Below, one piece after another: positions 15,786 to 23,905 of a stretch of DNA of 41,091 bases. The stretch's first letter is position 1. Every line of letters begins with the position of its first letter. The notes beneath the pieces were generated by a model. It saw only the letters and a list, made by a program, of their open reading frames with translations. It searched no databases and was not told where the DNA came from. The DNA comes from Treponema sp. (GTDB taxonomy: Bacteria > Spirochaetota > Spirochaetia > Treponematales > Treponemataceae). A program made the position numbers and the translations under genes. The stretch is taken from NCBI GenBank assembly GCA_024687165.1, contig JAILEY010000084.1, positions 1 through 41,091 on the forward strand, in the 5' to 3' direction.

Positions 15786-17425
15786 AAAAAACAGGAAGCA
15801 TCTTAATTTTAGCGGCAGTCTTATTTTTATTCTCATGTGCATCAACACCAGAAGCAGATTCTAAGAAGACAGAAGCTGTATCAGAAACAACTGTAGAAGA
15901 AGCTGAAGATAAAACAGAAGAAGCAGAAACTCCACAGGAGGAAATTGCAGAAACTCACCAGGAAGAAACAGAAGTTGAAACTGAAGAAGAAGCAGAAGAA
16001 ATTCTTGAGCCTGTTGAATCAGATATAATCGGCTGGTATGAAAGCGATCCTTCAGAAGTAGTCCTTTCTCCTATGAACACAGAACTTCCCGAAGCAATAG
16101 AAGAAAAAGAAGTAAAAGACGAAGTTGAAATTACAAAAATTCCTGTAACAGAAAATGAGCATGTTTTGGGAGAGTCAAAAGAAGGAAAGAAAATTGCCGA
16201 AATCACAGCTTCTGTAGATGAAGTTAAAAATGAAGTCGCTGATGTAAAGAAAGATGTCGTTGAAGTAAAAAAGGATGTTGAAAAAATCCGTGACGACATT
16301 AAAGAAATCAAAACAGAAAAAGAAGAAACAAAAACTGTAAAAGCAGAATCAAAACTTGCAAAGGCAGAACCAAAAGTTACAGTCCGCGAAGAAAATGCAG
16401 AGAAAAAAGAAAACGGAACTGTTACTGCACTTGGAGCAGATATTCCGGCTGAAACAGAAGAAAAAGAAATCGTTGCAGAACCTGTAATTACTCCAAGCAG
16501 AAAAGTTACAATGCTCAACAATCAGTATCTTGATATTGAATACCCTGGAACAGGCTGGATTTATCTTGGTGAAAAAAATAATTCAGCACTCATGCGTTAT
16601 TTTGGAAGAAAGCTCGGCTCTGAAAATACACTCTTTACACTCAGAAGCCGCGAAGAAGGAACTACAATTCTCCACTTCTATAAAAATGATGCGCTTACAG
16701 GCCACTACATTGATGACTATCTTGAAGTAGAAGTTAAAGGAATTAATACTACAACACACAGAGTTACAGCTCCACGCTATGCAGACATAGTTCCTTCACG
16801 TCCAGAAAAAAAGACTTTCATAAATGCAGAAGAAGAAATCAAAACTGCAAAAAAACTTGAAGAAGAAAAAAAATCAGCACAGACAAAAAAAGAAACAGAA
16901 AAAAAGCAGACTGTAAAACCAGTACCGGAAGTAAAAACTGCAACTACAAAAGTTCCGCAGCCTCAGCAGACGGAAGATGATAACGGAGCAAAAACTGTAA
17001 TCCAGACAACAGGCTCAAATGAAAGCATTCAGTCAAATGTAATTTCTGATGATGCAGAAGTTATTCAACCTCCGGCACAGACTGAAGAGAATACAGCTGC
17101 ACCAAAAACAAAAGTTCAGATTCAGAATACAAAGGATATGGTTGCAGACAAGATTCTAGAACTTGCTCAGGAAGCTTACAATAAAAAAGAATATGCAGCA
17201 TCCCTCGCCTACCTTGATGAATTCTTTGAAAAAGCAACAACAAGAATTGATGAAGGACTTTATCTTCAGGGACAGAATTTTGAATCAGCCTCTGAAGTGC
17301 GAAACATTAAAAGTGCACTTGAAACTTATGAAACGATTGTAAAAAAATATCCGCAGAGCATAAACTGGGCAAAAGCAAATGCACGCGTAACTTACCTGAA
17401 AAAATTTTATTTCAATATAAGATAA
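15782..17425 (+). CDS. Glu/Lys-rich lipoprotein with TPR-like C-terminus, unknown function
   Basis: 547 residues. A lipoprotein signal ends in LFSC with Cys19 as the lipidation site. Residues 20-230 are low-complexity, acidic and lysine-rich, with heptad-like runs (EVKNEVADVKKDVVEVKKD) predicting a coiled coil or extended spacer. Residues 240-325 form a compact beta-rich domain (KVTMLNNQYLDIEYPGTGW). A second low-complexity linker follows. The last 100 residues (LELAQEAYNKKEYAASLAYLDEFF and on) look like a TPR/YbgF-type repeat. It probably sits in the periplasm or outer membrane, reaching across the envelope. It is translationally coupled to the preceding small membrane protein. The function is not known. 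Confidence 0.75.
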   Translation: MKKTGSILILAAVLFLFSCASTPEADSKKTEAVSETTVEEAEDKTEEAETPQEEIAETHQEETEVETEEEAEEILEPVESDIIGWYESDPSEVVLSPMNTELPEAIEEKEVKDEVEITKIPVTENEHVLGESKEGKKIAEITASVDEVKNEVADVKKDVVEVKKDVEKIRDDIKEIKTEKEETKTVKAESKLAKAEPKVTVREENAEKKENGTVTALGADIPAETEEKEIVAEPVITPSRKVTMLNNQYLDIEYPGTGWIYLGEKNNSALMRYFGRKLGSENTLFTLRSREEGTTILHFYKNDALTGHYIDDYLEVEVKGINTTTHRVTAPRYADIVPSRPEKKTFINAEEEIKTAKKLEEEKKSAQTKKETEKKQTVKPVPEVKTATTKVPQPQQTEDDNGAKTVIQTTGSNESIQSNVISDDAEVIQPPAQTEENTAAPKTKVQIQNTKDMVADKILELAQEAYNKKEYAASLAYLDEFFEKATTRIDEGLYLQGQNFESASEVRNIKSALETYETIVKKYPQSINWAKANARVTYLKKFYFNIR

Positions 17426-17463
17426 AAATTATTTAATAATTTTAAGCAGAAGGAGATTTTAAA

Positions 17464-18204
17464 ATGAAAAAAACATTATTGATTTTAACTGCAGCAACCG
17501 CAATAGCAGCATTAACATCCTGTTCAAGAAAAACAGTAAACAAAGATTTTAACAGAGTGATTACTGTAAAAGGAACAGGCGTAGTTTCTATTCCAAATGA
17601 AAAAGCAACAATTTCACTTTCTGTAATTACAAGAAACAAAGAAGCCCTTGCAGCAAGCCAGGAAAATGCACAGAAGATGGAAGCAATTCATAAAGTGCTT
17701 AAAGATAAACTTGGATTGACAGGAAAAGACCTTGCAACCTGCGGCTACTCTCTTCGTCAGGACAGTCACTGGCAGAACAACAAGCAGATTTATGATGACT
17801 ATGTAGTTTCAAATGAGCTTCGTGTTTTTGTAAAGGATGTTTCAAAAACTGGAGAAATCATAGACCTTGCAACAAGAGCAGGCGCTAACAGATTTAATTC
17901 AATTCAGTTTTCTGTTGAAGACACAAAAGAATCAGAAATGAAGGCTCGTGAAGAAGCTGCTAATGATGCAAAAAAGAAAGCAGAAGTTCTTGCTCAGGCA
18001 TCCGGAGCAAAGCTTGGAAAGCTTGTTTCAATTTCTGAAGGTAAAGATTATGGCACAGGACCTATAATTGCAAGTAACCAGCTTTTGTATACTGAAAAGG
18101 TAGCAAATTCTGACTATGACAGTGCTGGATATTACACTACATCGACCGAAGCAGGAAATTCAAAAATCACTGTCACAATAGAAGCAGTTTACGAAATTAA
18201 ATAA
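17464..18204 (+). CDS. SIMPL-domain (DUF541) lipoprotein
   Basis: 246 residues. A lipoprotein signal ends in LTSC (Cys20). The body matches the SIMPL/DUF541 family: ITVKGTGVVSIPNEKATISLSV near the start, LGLTGKDLATCGYSLRQD in the middle, and ARAGANRFNSIQFSVEDTKESEMKAREEAANDAKKKAEVLAQASGAKLG compressed near the end, of which only the motif pattern matters. Members are periplasmic or outer-membrane-associated proteins of mostly unknown role; in some bacteria they form ring-like oligomers. AAGGAGA (17450-17456) supports the start. It follows the smc operon by 38 bases and may share its transcript. Confidence 0.85.
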   Translation: MKKTLLILTAATAIAALTSCSRKTVNKDFNRVITVKGTGVVSIPNEKATISLSVITRNKEALAASQENAQKMEAIHKVLKDKLGLTGKDLATCGYSLRQDSHWQNNKQIYDDYVVSNELRVFVKDVSKTGEIIDLATRAGANRFNSIQFSVEDTKESEMKAREEAANDAKKKAEVLAQASGAKLGKLVSISEGKDYGTGPIIASNQLLYTEKVANSDYDSAGYYTTSTEAGNSKITVTIEAVYEIK

Positions 18205-18217
18205 AAAGAATATCATG

Positions 18218-18257
18218 TGTGACATTACAAATTCTCAAATGAATTCACTATGTCACA
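18218..18257 (+). other. Hairpin in the serS leader
   Basis: TGTGACAT (18218-18225) pairs with ATGTCACA (18250-18257), and inside AATTC pairs with GAATT (around TCAAAT). The two stems are separated by a 4x4 internal loop. It lies between the SIMPL-gene stop and the AGAGG site (18262-18266) of serS. It may be a processing site, weak terminator or leader control; no T-box features were seen. Confidence 0.5.
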
Positions 18258-18272
18258 AATCAGAGGAACAAA

Positions 18273-19610
18273 ATGTTAGACTACAGATTTATTAAAGAGA
18301 ACCTTGAAGCAGTAAAAAAGAACATCATCGACCGCAACATGGATCCATCAAAAGCAGACGCTGATCTTGTTGTAAAGCTCTACGATGAAAGAACAGCATT
18401 AACAACTGAACTTCAGGATCTTCAGACAAAAAGAAACGCAAATGCAGCTGCCATGAAGCAGAAGCTGGATGCAGAAACAAGACAGAAATTTATTGATGAA
18501 GGAAAAGCACTTAAAGATGAAATTTCTGCAAAAGAAGCAAAGCTCAATGAAGTTGAAGAAGCCCTTGAAAACGCAGGACGCCAGATTCCAAACATGGCAC
18601 ACCCTGAAACACCAATCGGAAAAGTTGATACAGAAAATCTTGAAGTAAAAAAAGTTGGAACACCACGCAAGTTCGACTTTAAGGCAAAGAGTCATGTTGA
18701 ACTTATGGAAGCTCTTGATCTTATTGATTTTGAAAGAGCAACAAAAGTTTCAGGACCTAAGTTCTACTATCTTAAGAATGAAGCTGTTTTCCTTGAACAG
18801 GCTCTTATCATGTATGCTCTCAATATTCTCCGCAAGCACGGCTTTACAACTTTCATCACACCGGATGTTGCTAAGGAAGAAATTCTTAAAGGAATCGGAT
18901 TTAATCCACGCGGAAATGAATCAAACGTTTATGCAATTGAAGAAGAAGGAACATGTCTTGTTGCAACTGCAGAAATTACTCTCGGCGGTTATCACTCAGG
19001 AGAAATTCTTGACAAGTCAAAGCTTCCTCTGATGTACTGCGGTCTTTCACACTGTTTCCGCCGTGAAGCAGGTGCTGCAGGTCAGTTCTCAAAAGGACTT
19101 TACCGCGTTCATCAGTTTGATAAAGTTGAAATGTTCGTTTACTCTACTCCGGAACAGTCTGATGAACTTCACGCAAAGCTTCGCGAAATTGAAGAAGAAA
19201 TTTTCACAGGGCTTGGTATTCCTTTCCATGTAGTTGATACTTGTACAGGCGATCTTGGAGCTCCTGCATACCGCAAGTGGGATCTTGAAGCATGGATGCC
19301 TGGACGCGCAGACGAAGCACATCCTGAAGGGGATTACGGTGAAGTAACATCAACTTCAAACTGTACAGACTTCCAGGCACGCCGTCTCAACGTAAAGTAC
19401 CGTGACGACGACGGAAAGAACAAATACGTTCACATGCTTAACGGAACTGCAATCGCTGTAGGACGCGCAATGCTTTCTATCATTGAAAATTATCAGAATG
19501 AAGACGGATCTATTACAATTCCTGAAGCACTTGTTCCATTCTGCGGATTTGACAAAATCGGTCCAAAGACAAATGTTTCTTCCCCTGTTTTCAAGTCTTC
19601 TAAAAAATAA
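18273..19610 (+). CDS. serS: Seryl-tRNA synthetase
   Basis: 445 residues. It charges tRNA-Ser with serine in the cytoplasm. The N-terminal arm (MLDYRFIKENLEAVKKN and two long helices to about residue 110) is the tRNA-binding coiled coil. The class II core has motif 2 in CFRREAGAAG, serine-pocket residues in TAEITLGGYH, and motif 3 in LNGTAIAVGRAMLSIIENYQ followed by IPEALVPF. Length is normal. AGAGG lies seven bases upstream, behind a leader hairpin. The AI-2E-family permease gene follows after 20 bases and may be co-transcribed. Confidence 0.97.
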   Translation: MLDYRFIKENLEAVKKNIIDRNMDPSKADADLVVKLYDERTALTTELQDLQTKRNANAAAMKQKLDAETRQKFIDEGKALKDEISAKEAKLNEVEEALENAGRQIPNMAHPETPIGKVDTENLEVKKVGTPRKFDFKAKSHVELMEALDLIDFERATKVSGPKFYYLKNEAVFLEQALIMYALNILRKHGFTTFITPDVAKEEILKGIGFNPRGNESNVYAIEEEGTCLVATAEITLGGYHSGEILDKSKLPLMYCGLSHCFRREAGAAGQFSKGLYRVHQFDKVEMFVYSTPEQSDELHAKLREIEEEIFTGLGIPFHVVDTCTGDLGAPAYRKWDLEAWMPGRADEAHPEGDYGEVTSTSNCTDFQARRLNVKYRDDDGKNKYVHMLNGTAIAVGRAMLSIIENYQNEDGSITIPEALVPFCGFDKIGPKTNVSSPVFKSSKK

Positions 19611-19630
19611 CTTTCAGGAGTGTGACATTC

Positions 19631-20767
19631 ATGGATGATCAAAAAAAATATTCAAAAGGAATCTTCCTTATACTTTTCTTTTTTGCAATTGTTCTGGGTG
19701 CCGCACTTTTAAAAATCACAGCATCATTTACCTTACCGATTATTGTAGCAGTCCTTCTTTCCTTCGTATTATACCCGATGGTAAAGAGACTCTACACAAT
19801 CGGGATTCCATGGATTGCGGGAGTGCTGATTTCAGTTGTATTTGTTCTCGCACTCTGCTTTGCCGTTGGAAATCTTCTTTACATAAGTTCAAAAGCCGTA
19901 CTAAACGTATACCCTAAGTACGAAGAAAAATTCACTCAGCTTTTTACGATGGGTGCAAAACTTCTGAACATTCCGTTTGATGAAGATTCGTCGCTTGGAG
20001 CAAACTTGTGGAAATCTCTTGAAGTAAGAAATTTTGTACAGAACTCTGCAATTGCTGTAAGTAACTTTCTTATTTCCGGCGCAAAAGTATTTTTTATCGT
20101 AGCACTTCTTGTTGTATTCCTTTTAATCGAAATGAAAAATATGACTGTAAAAATTAAAATTGCATTTCCAAACAATAAGCTCAGTCACAAAATCATTTTT
20201 ATTTCGATGAAAACAATTACAGAAGTTACTCATTATCTTTCAATAAAATTCTGTATTTCACTTTTAACCGGACTTCTTGTTTTTACATGCTGTAAAATTA
20301 TCGGGCAGGATTTTGCCGTTATCTGGGGATTCATTGCATTCGTGTTAAACTTCATTCCAAATTTCGGTTCGATTTTTTCCTGGATGATAACAACAATTTT
20401 TGCACTTCTTCAGTTCTATCCTGACTGCGAAAAAGTTATTTTTATAGCAATTGCAATTCTGTTAATTAACTTTACGCTTGGAAACGTTATTGAACCGAGA
20501 ATTGAAGGCAGCGGACTAGGAATCTCGCCGTTCATTATTCTTGTAAGTCTTTCTCTGTGGGGCTACATCTGGGGATTTATCGGAATGGTTCTTGCAGTTC
20601 CAGTTCTTGTGATTATTAAAATCATCTGTGAAAACATAGACATGCTCAAACCGGCTGCAATAATTCTTGGAAACTCAGAATCTGCACTCTTACGCAGGAA
20701 AAACAAAAACTTCAAAGAGTTTTTTAAATCATTTTTCAGGAAGCCAGATCAAAAAAACGGCCAGTGA
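19631..20767 (+). CDS. AI-2E family transporter (PerM/TqsA-like permease)
   Basis: 378 residues. I chose the ATG at 19631 because AGGAG ends at 19620, ten bases upstream; an earlier GTG at 19622 is too close to it. About seven or eight membrane segments are visible, with the characteristic N-terminal pair (LPIIVAVLLSFVLYPMVKRL), a charged mid-loop, FIAFVLNFIPNFGSIFSW, and the conserved NVIEPRIEGSGLGISPFIILVSL segment near the end. The family includes putative autoinducer-2 exporters and Na+/H+ antiporters, so the substrate is open. The last 32 bases overlap the end of the convergent PilZ-like gene. Confidence 0.9.
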   Translation: MDDQKKYSKGIFLILFFFAIVLGAALLKITASFTLPIIVAVLLSFVLYPMVKRLYTIGIPWIAGVLISVVFVLALCFAVGNLLYISSKAVLNVYPKYEEKFTQLFTMGAKLLNIPFDEDSSLGANLWKSLEVRNFVQNSAIAVSNFLISGAKVFFIVALLVVFLLIEMKNMTVKIKIAFPNNKLSHKIIFISMKTITEVTHYLSIKFCISLLTGLLVFTCCKIIGQDFAVIWGFIAFVLNFIPNFGSIFSWMITTIFALLQFYPDCEKVIFIAIAILLINFTLGNVIEPRIEGSGLGISPFIILVSLSLWGYIWGFIGMVLAVPVLVIIKIICENIDMLKPAAIILGNSESALLRRKNKNFKEFFKSFFRKPDQKNGQ

Positions 20768-21722
20768 TTCTTTCATAGATGAATCTGTAATCCTCTTCCT
20801 TAAGGCCCTTGTATTTTAATGAATAGCATTTTACGTGAGGATTATTGGCATTAATGTAGGAGTTTTCTACAGAACACTCGATTGAAACTCTTCTCTTAAA
20901 AATCTTGTTCCCGGAAATTGAGAATGAAAGAATGATGTTATAATCAAAGCTGTCAGAAAGCTCTTCTGTACCTTCCCCAGCGGCCAGGACAATGCGCTTA
21001 TCATCAACATAAATCATATTGAAAGGCTTGATTCTTCCCTGAACTGCTTCCGGAGATTCATACTTTTTTCTTTCACACAAATATTTTACAATCGTTAAAA
21101 GCTGAAGTCCGTTTCCAACAGGAGATGCTTCACCGGATTTTACTTCATTCACAAATCTTTCAAGAAGGCTTTTTGCTTCAATCTGATTCTGATCCGGGAT
21201 GTCCCCCCATTTAGGCTGTGTAAAAATCTTATAGCCCGCAAGAGGAAGACAGTCAATTTTTACAATAGAATTTTCAACTTCATAGCAAAGCTCACCAGTA
21301 AAATCATAATCAACTTTAGGAGTCACATCGGGAATTCTGTAGATTTTTGCAGGAACAACAAGCGCAAGTCCTTTTGAACACTCTTTCATTTCTGTTATAA
21401 AATAAAGGCCAAGGTGATTAAAATAAAACTGCACCCTTACCTGCTTTCCCAAAAACGGCTGAACAGTTCTTGCCTGATTTTTCAAAAGGATAATTCCCTG
21501 ATTCAAAACAGAAATCTGATCCGCTTTAATTGCAACCGGGAAAACTGCACTCGCAGGAATTCTCTTTTCTTCATCCGGCAGCTGAGTTTTTTCCTGATCA
21601 AAATCAACTTCTGCCATGGAAGGTTTTTCTTCAAGAGTTACAGTAAGAGGAACATTATCATCCCTCAAATACTGAATAACAAGCTCGCGTTCAATTCCTG
21701 TAAGTTCCTGCTGTTCTGACAT
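20736..21722 (-). CDS. PilZ/YcgR-like protein, degenerate c-di-GMP motif
   Basis: 328 residues, no signal peptide. The N-terminal half resembles the YcgR-N/PilZN barrel: LGKQVRVQFYFNHLGLYFITEM followed by LALVVPAKIYRIPDV, where QRR/RxxxR of a c-di-GMP-binding linker would be expected but is absent. The C-terminal half ends YSLKYKGLKEEDYRFIYERITGRFF, a pattern seen at the end of spirochaete PilZ domains (EEDxRFxYE). The D/NxSxxG motif is not evident. It may be a PilZ relative that no longer binds c-di-GMP, or binds differently; the family call is by pattern and moderate. It overlaps the AI-2E gene tail to tail by 32 bases, and the small lipoprotein gene lies 15 bases upstream in the same direction. 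Confidence 0.45.
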   Translation of the reverse strand: MSEQQELTGIERELVIQYLRDDNVPLTVTLEEKPSMAEVDFDQEKTQLPDEEKRIPASAVFPVAIKADQISVLNQGIILLKNQARTVQPFLGKQVRVQFYFNHLGLYFITEMKECSKGLALVVPAKIYRIPDVTPKVDYDFTGELCYEVENSIVKIDCLPLAGYKIFTQPKWGDIPDQNQIEAKSLLERFVNEVKSGEASPVGNGLQLLTIVKYLCERKKYESPEAVQGRIKPFNMIYVDDKRIVLAAGEGTEELSDSFDYNIILSFSISGNKIFKRRVSIECSVENSYINANNPHVKCYSLKYKGLKEEDYRFIYERITGRFFDLAS

Positions 21723-21737
21723 AATACCTTCCCCTTT

Positions 21738-22388
21738 TTAATTCTGCATAAATTCAATTTTAAAAATTCTCCAGGTGGAATCTGTTTTCTTCATGGAAAA
21801 CTTTAGGTCCAGATGAAGTTCATCATCAAATCTTTTTTTTTCATCTTTTATTTCTGATTTAAAATACAGTCTGAGCGGACATTCATAAAAATCGTTCCCC
21901 TTAAAAGGCTCTCCAAGAACGTATGAAGAAAATTCAGCATCGCCAAACATATTCTCAAGATCATATTTAAAAACAACAAGCGCATGAATCGAATCTCTGC
22001 TCATATATGGTTCAATTGAAGAATTTTCAACGAAGGCTTCTGCAACATTTTTTATGATTTTATAAGCTTCATCATCAAATAAAGAATCATCAATTCCCGT
22101 AAAACCATTTATGCGCGGAAAAACACCTTTAAGCTGTGAATCTTTACCCGAAAGAAAAACATTGTCTGCATTTACAGAAACAGAACCAGATATTCCATCA
22201 ACTTTTCCCTTTTGTTTTGCTGCAGGAAGAGTTTCAAGCGGCTGAGTCCATTCATTTTTTGAGTCCAGCATTCTGGATGTATTTCTTAAAGTACCCTCAT
22301 CATCCCGACCGCTGTTATCATTTGCGTTACAGGAAATAAAAGCAAAAACAAGCAATACAATTGTCCATTTCATCTGCATTTTCTTCAT
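21738..22388 (-). CDS. Small lipoprotein, unknown function
   Basis: 216 residues from the ATG at 22388; the signal peptide MKKMQMKWTIVLLVFAFISC gives a lipobox FISC with Cys20. A longer frame from 22472 would run past the divergent ComFB-like start and lose the signal, so it was rejected. After a hydrophilic linker, residues 110-216 form a compact alpha/beta domain (YKIIKNVAEAFVENSSIEPYMS, and RIFKIEFMQN at the end). I do not recognise the family. It is transcribed toward the PilZ-like gene with a 15-base gap. No clear ribosome-binding site is seen; the start may vary among three nearby ATGs. Confidence 0.7.
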   Translation of the reverse strand: MKKMQMKWTIVLLVFAFISCNANDNSGRDDEGTLRNTSRMLDSKNEWTQPLETLPAAKQKGKVDGISGSVSVNADNVFLSGKDSQLKGVFPRINGFTGIDDSLFDDEAYKIIKNVAEAFVENSSIEPYMSRDSIHALVVFKYDLENMFGDAEFSSYVLGEPFKGNDFYECPLRLYFKSEIKDEKKRFDDELHLDLKFSMKKTDSTWRIFKIEFMQN

Positions 22389-22401
22389 TATAGCATAAAA
22401 G

Positions 22402-22430
22402 TTGAAAAATCGCCATTGATAGATTATACT
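22402..22430 (+). promoter_or_regulatory. Promoter of the ComFB-like gene
   Basis: TTGAAA (22402-22407), a 17-base spacer and TATACT (22425-22430). The leader of about 25 bases includes GGAG at 22450-22453, eight bases before the ATG at 22462. Confidence 0.6.
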
Positions 22431-22461
22431 TATATATAGAATATTTTTTGGAGCTGGGATT

Positions 22462-23172
22462 ATGGCAAACATTCACAATGTAATGGAAGAATATGTTGTA
22501 GAACATGTAAATGCACTTTACGATCAGGTTAAATCACATGAAAAAACATGGCTTTCCTGCGACTGTCAGAACTGCAGGATGGACACAGTCTGTTATGTAC
22601 TCAACAGGATTGCACCGCGTTATGTTGTAAGCGGACGAGGTGTTACTCATAATGCTAATATGTTAAGCGAGAACAACCAGATTTCCGTAGATATTGATAA
22701 GCTTTGTATTGAAGGCATGCGTTTAGTTAATGCTGCAAAAAGACCATATCATGCTGCAGTACATGCAGGTTCAACAACACCGGGCAAGGCAGAATTCAAC
22801 TTTCCTACTGTTGTTGGAAACGTATTTGACGGTCTTACATTTGAACCGATGCCGAATGCATTTGTAACTCTTAAGCTTGAGGGCGAAAATGCATCTATGA
22901 TGGACGAAACCTGGCCGAATCCATGCCAGACTTACAAGGCAACGGCAGGAAGCTATTCATTCTGGGTTGCTCCACAGTCTGCCGCAGAAGAAAGAATAAA
23001 CAAAAAATTCATGTTTACTGTTGAAGTAACATGCGAAGGATATGAACCTGCTTCTTATTCCTTCACAGTTCCTCTTGTAAGCGAATCGTCAACTTCAAAG
23101 GAACTTGATGCAACCTTTAATGTAAAAGTAAAAGACATTTTCCTCTTCAAAAAAGAAGAAGATGAAAAATAA
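22462..23172 (+). CDS. ComFB-domain protein with C-terminal beta-sandwich domain
   Basis: 236 residues. Residues 1-95 match the ComFB (late competence protein FB) pattern: NVMEEYVVEHVNALYDQV, then CDCQNCRMDTVCYVLNRIAPRYVVSGRG with Cys33, Cys35 and Cys38 as likely zinc ligands. Recent work on cyanobacterial and Bacillus ComFB proteins shows c-di-GMP binding, so this may be a c-di-GMP receptor (family inference). Residues 112-215 add a carboxypeptidase-regulatory-like beta-sandwich (TVVGNVFDGLTFEPMPNAFVTLKL) not found in short ComFB proteins. There is no signal peptide, so it is probably cytoplasmic. The Bax-inhibitor-like gene follows after 19 bases and is probably co-transcribed. Confidence 0.75.
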   Translation: MANIHNVMEEYVVEHVNALYDQVKSHEKTWLSCDCQNCRMDTVCYVLNRIAPRYVVSGRGVTHNANMLSENNQISVDIDKLCIEGMRLVNAAKRPYHAAVHAGSTTPGKAEFNFPTVVGNVFDGLTFEPMPNAFVTLKLEGENASMMDETWPNPCQTYKATAGSYSFWVAPQSAAEERINKKFMFTVEVTCEGYEPASYSFTVPLVSESSTSKELDATFNVKVKDIFLFKKEEDEK

Positions 23173-23191
23173 AAAAAAAGGAGATTAAAAA

Positions 23192-23905
23192 ATGGTAAAC
23201 TCAACATCGCTCTTCAGGCCGTCAATCGATGAAAAGAGAATCTTTTTGATGAAAACATATCTCTGGATGTGTTTCGCATTGATTGTAAGTGCAGTTGCAG
23301 CTTATTCTGCAGCAAGAATTCCAGTGCTTTTAAATTTTGTCTGGGGAACAAGATACGGATTTTTGATTCTTGCAGGTATTGAAATCATGCTTGTATGGAC
23401 ACTGTCTGCATCATTAAGGACAATTCCAGTTTTTGCAGCATTCCTTATGTTTACAGCCTATGCAGCAATCAACGGACTGACAATATCTTACATTTTTATT
23501 CTTTTCAGCAAAAGTTCGATTGTTTACAGTTTTATTTCAACTGCTGTTATGTTTCTTCTGATGGCATTGTACGGTGCACTTACAAAACAGAGCCTTGCAA
23601 GAGCCGGCCACTATCTTCTTATGGCACTTATCGGCATTGTAGTAGTTTCTCTTGTAAACACAATCGTAACAATGATTACAAGAACAAGACTTGATATGCT
23701 TGACTGGGTTATTTCACTTGCAACAGTTGTAATTTTTACGGGACTTACAGCCGTAGACAGTCAGAAAATCCTCCGTGCTGCACAAAGAGCAGATGATTCA
23801 GATGCATTCAAAAAGCTTGCAATCTACGGAGCACTTGAACTTTATCTTGACTTCATCAACATTTTCCTTTCTTTACTTAATCTCTTCGGAAAATCAAGAG
23901 ATTAA
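23192..23905 (+). CDS. Bax inhibitor-1/YccA family membrane protein
   Basis: 237 residues with seven hydrophobic segments. The order of segments and the terminal LATVVIFTGLTAVDSQKILRAAQ and GALELYLDFINIFLSLLNLFG stretches (paired Asp residues in the last two helices) are typical of the bacterial BI-1/YbhL/YccA family, which includes pH-sensitive Ca2+ leak channels and an FtsH modulator. The bacterial role is largely unproven. AAGGAGA (23178-23184) sits eight bases before the ATG. The stop codon overlaps the stop of the convergent dinG gene (TTAA). Confidence 0.92.
   Translation: MVNSTSLFRPSIDEKRIFLMKTYLWMCFALIVSAVAAYSAARIPVLLNFVWGTRYGFLILAGIEIMLVWTLSASLRTIPVFAAFLMFTAYAAINGLTISYIFILFSKSSIVYSFISTAVMFLLMALYGALTKQSLARAGHYLLMALIGIVVVSLVNTIVTMITRTRLDMLDWVISLATVVIFTGLTAVDSQKILRAAQRADDSDAFKKLAIYGALELYLDFINIFLSLLNLFGKSRD

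Noticed and set aside
15955-16521. Antisense ORF of 188 codons on the - strand within the lipoprotein gene
   Set aside because: Its Ser/Phe-rich sequence is the mirror of Glu/Lys codon repeats (GAA and AAA), and no ribosome-binding site or motif is present.
18205-18272. T-box riboswitch upstream of serS
   Set aside because: The gap is only 68 bases and lacks a T-box sequence, specifier loop or terminator/antiterminator; only the hairpin was kept.
22389-22472. Longer N-terminus of the small lipoprotein gene
   Set aside because: It would overlap the divergent ComFB-like start and place a signal peptide inside the protein; the short form has a proper lipoprotein signal.
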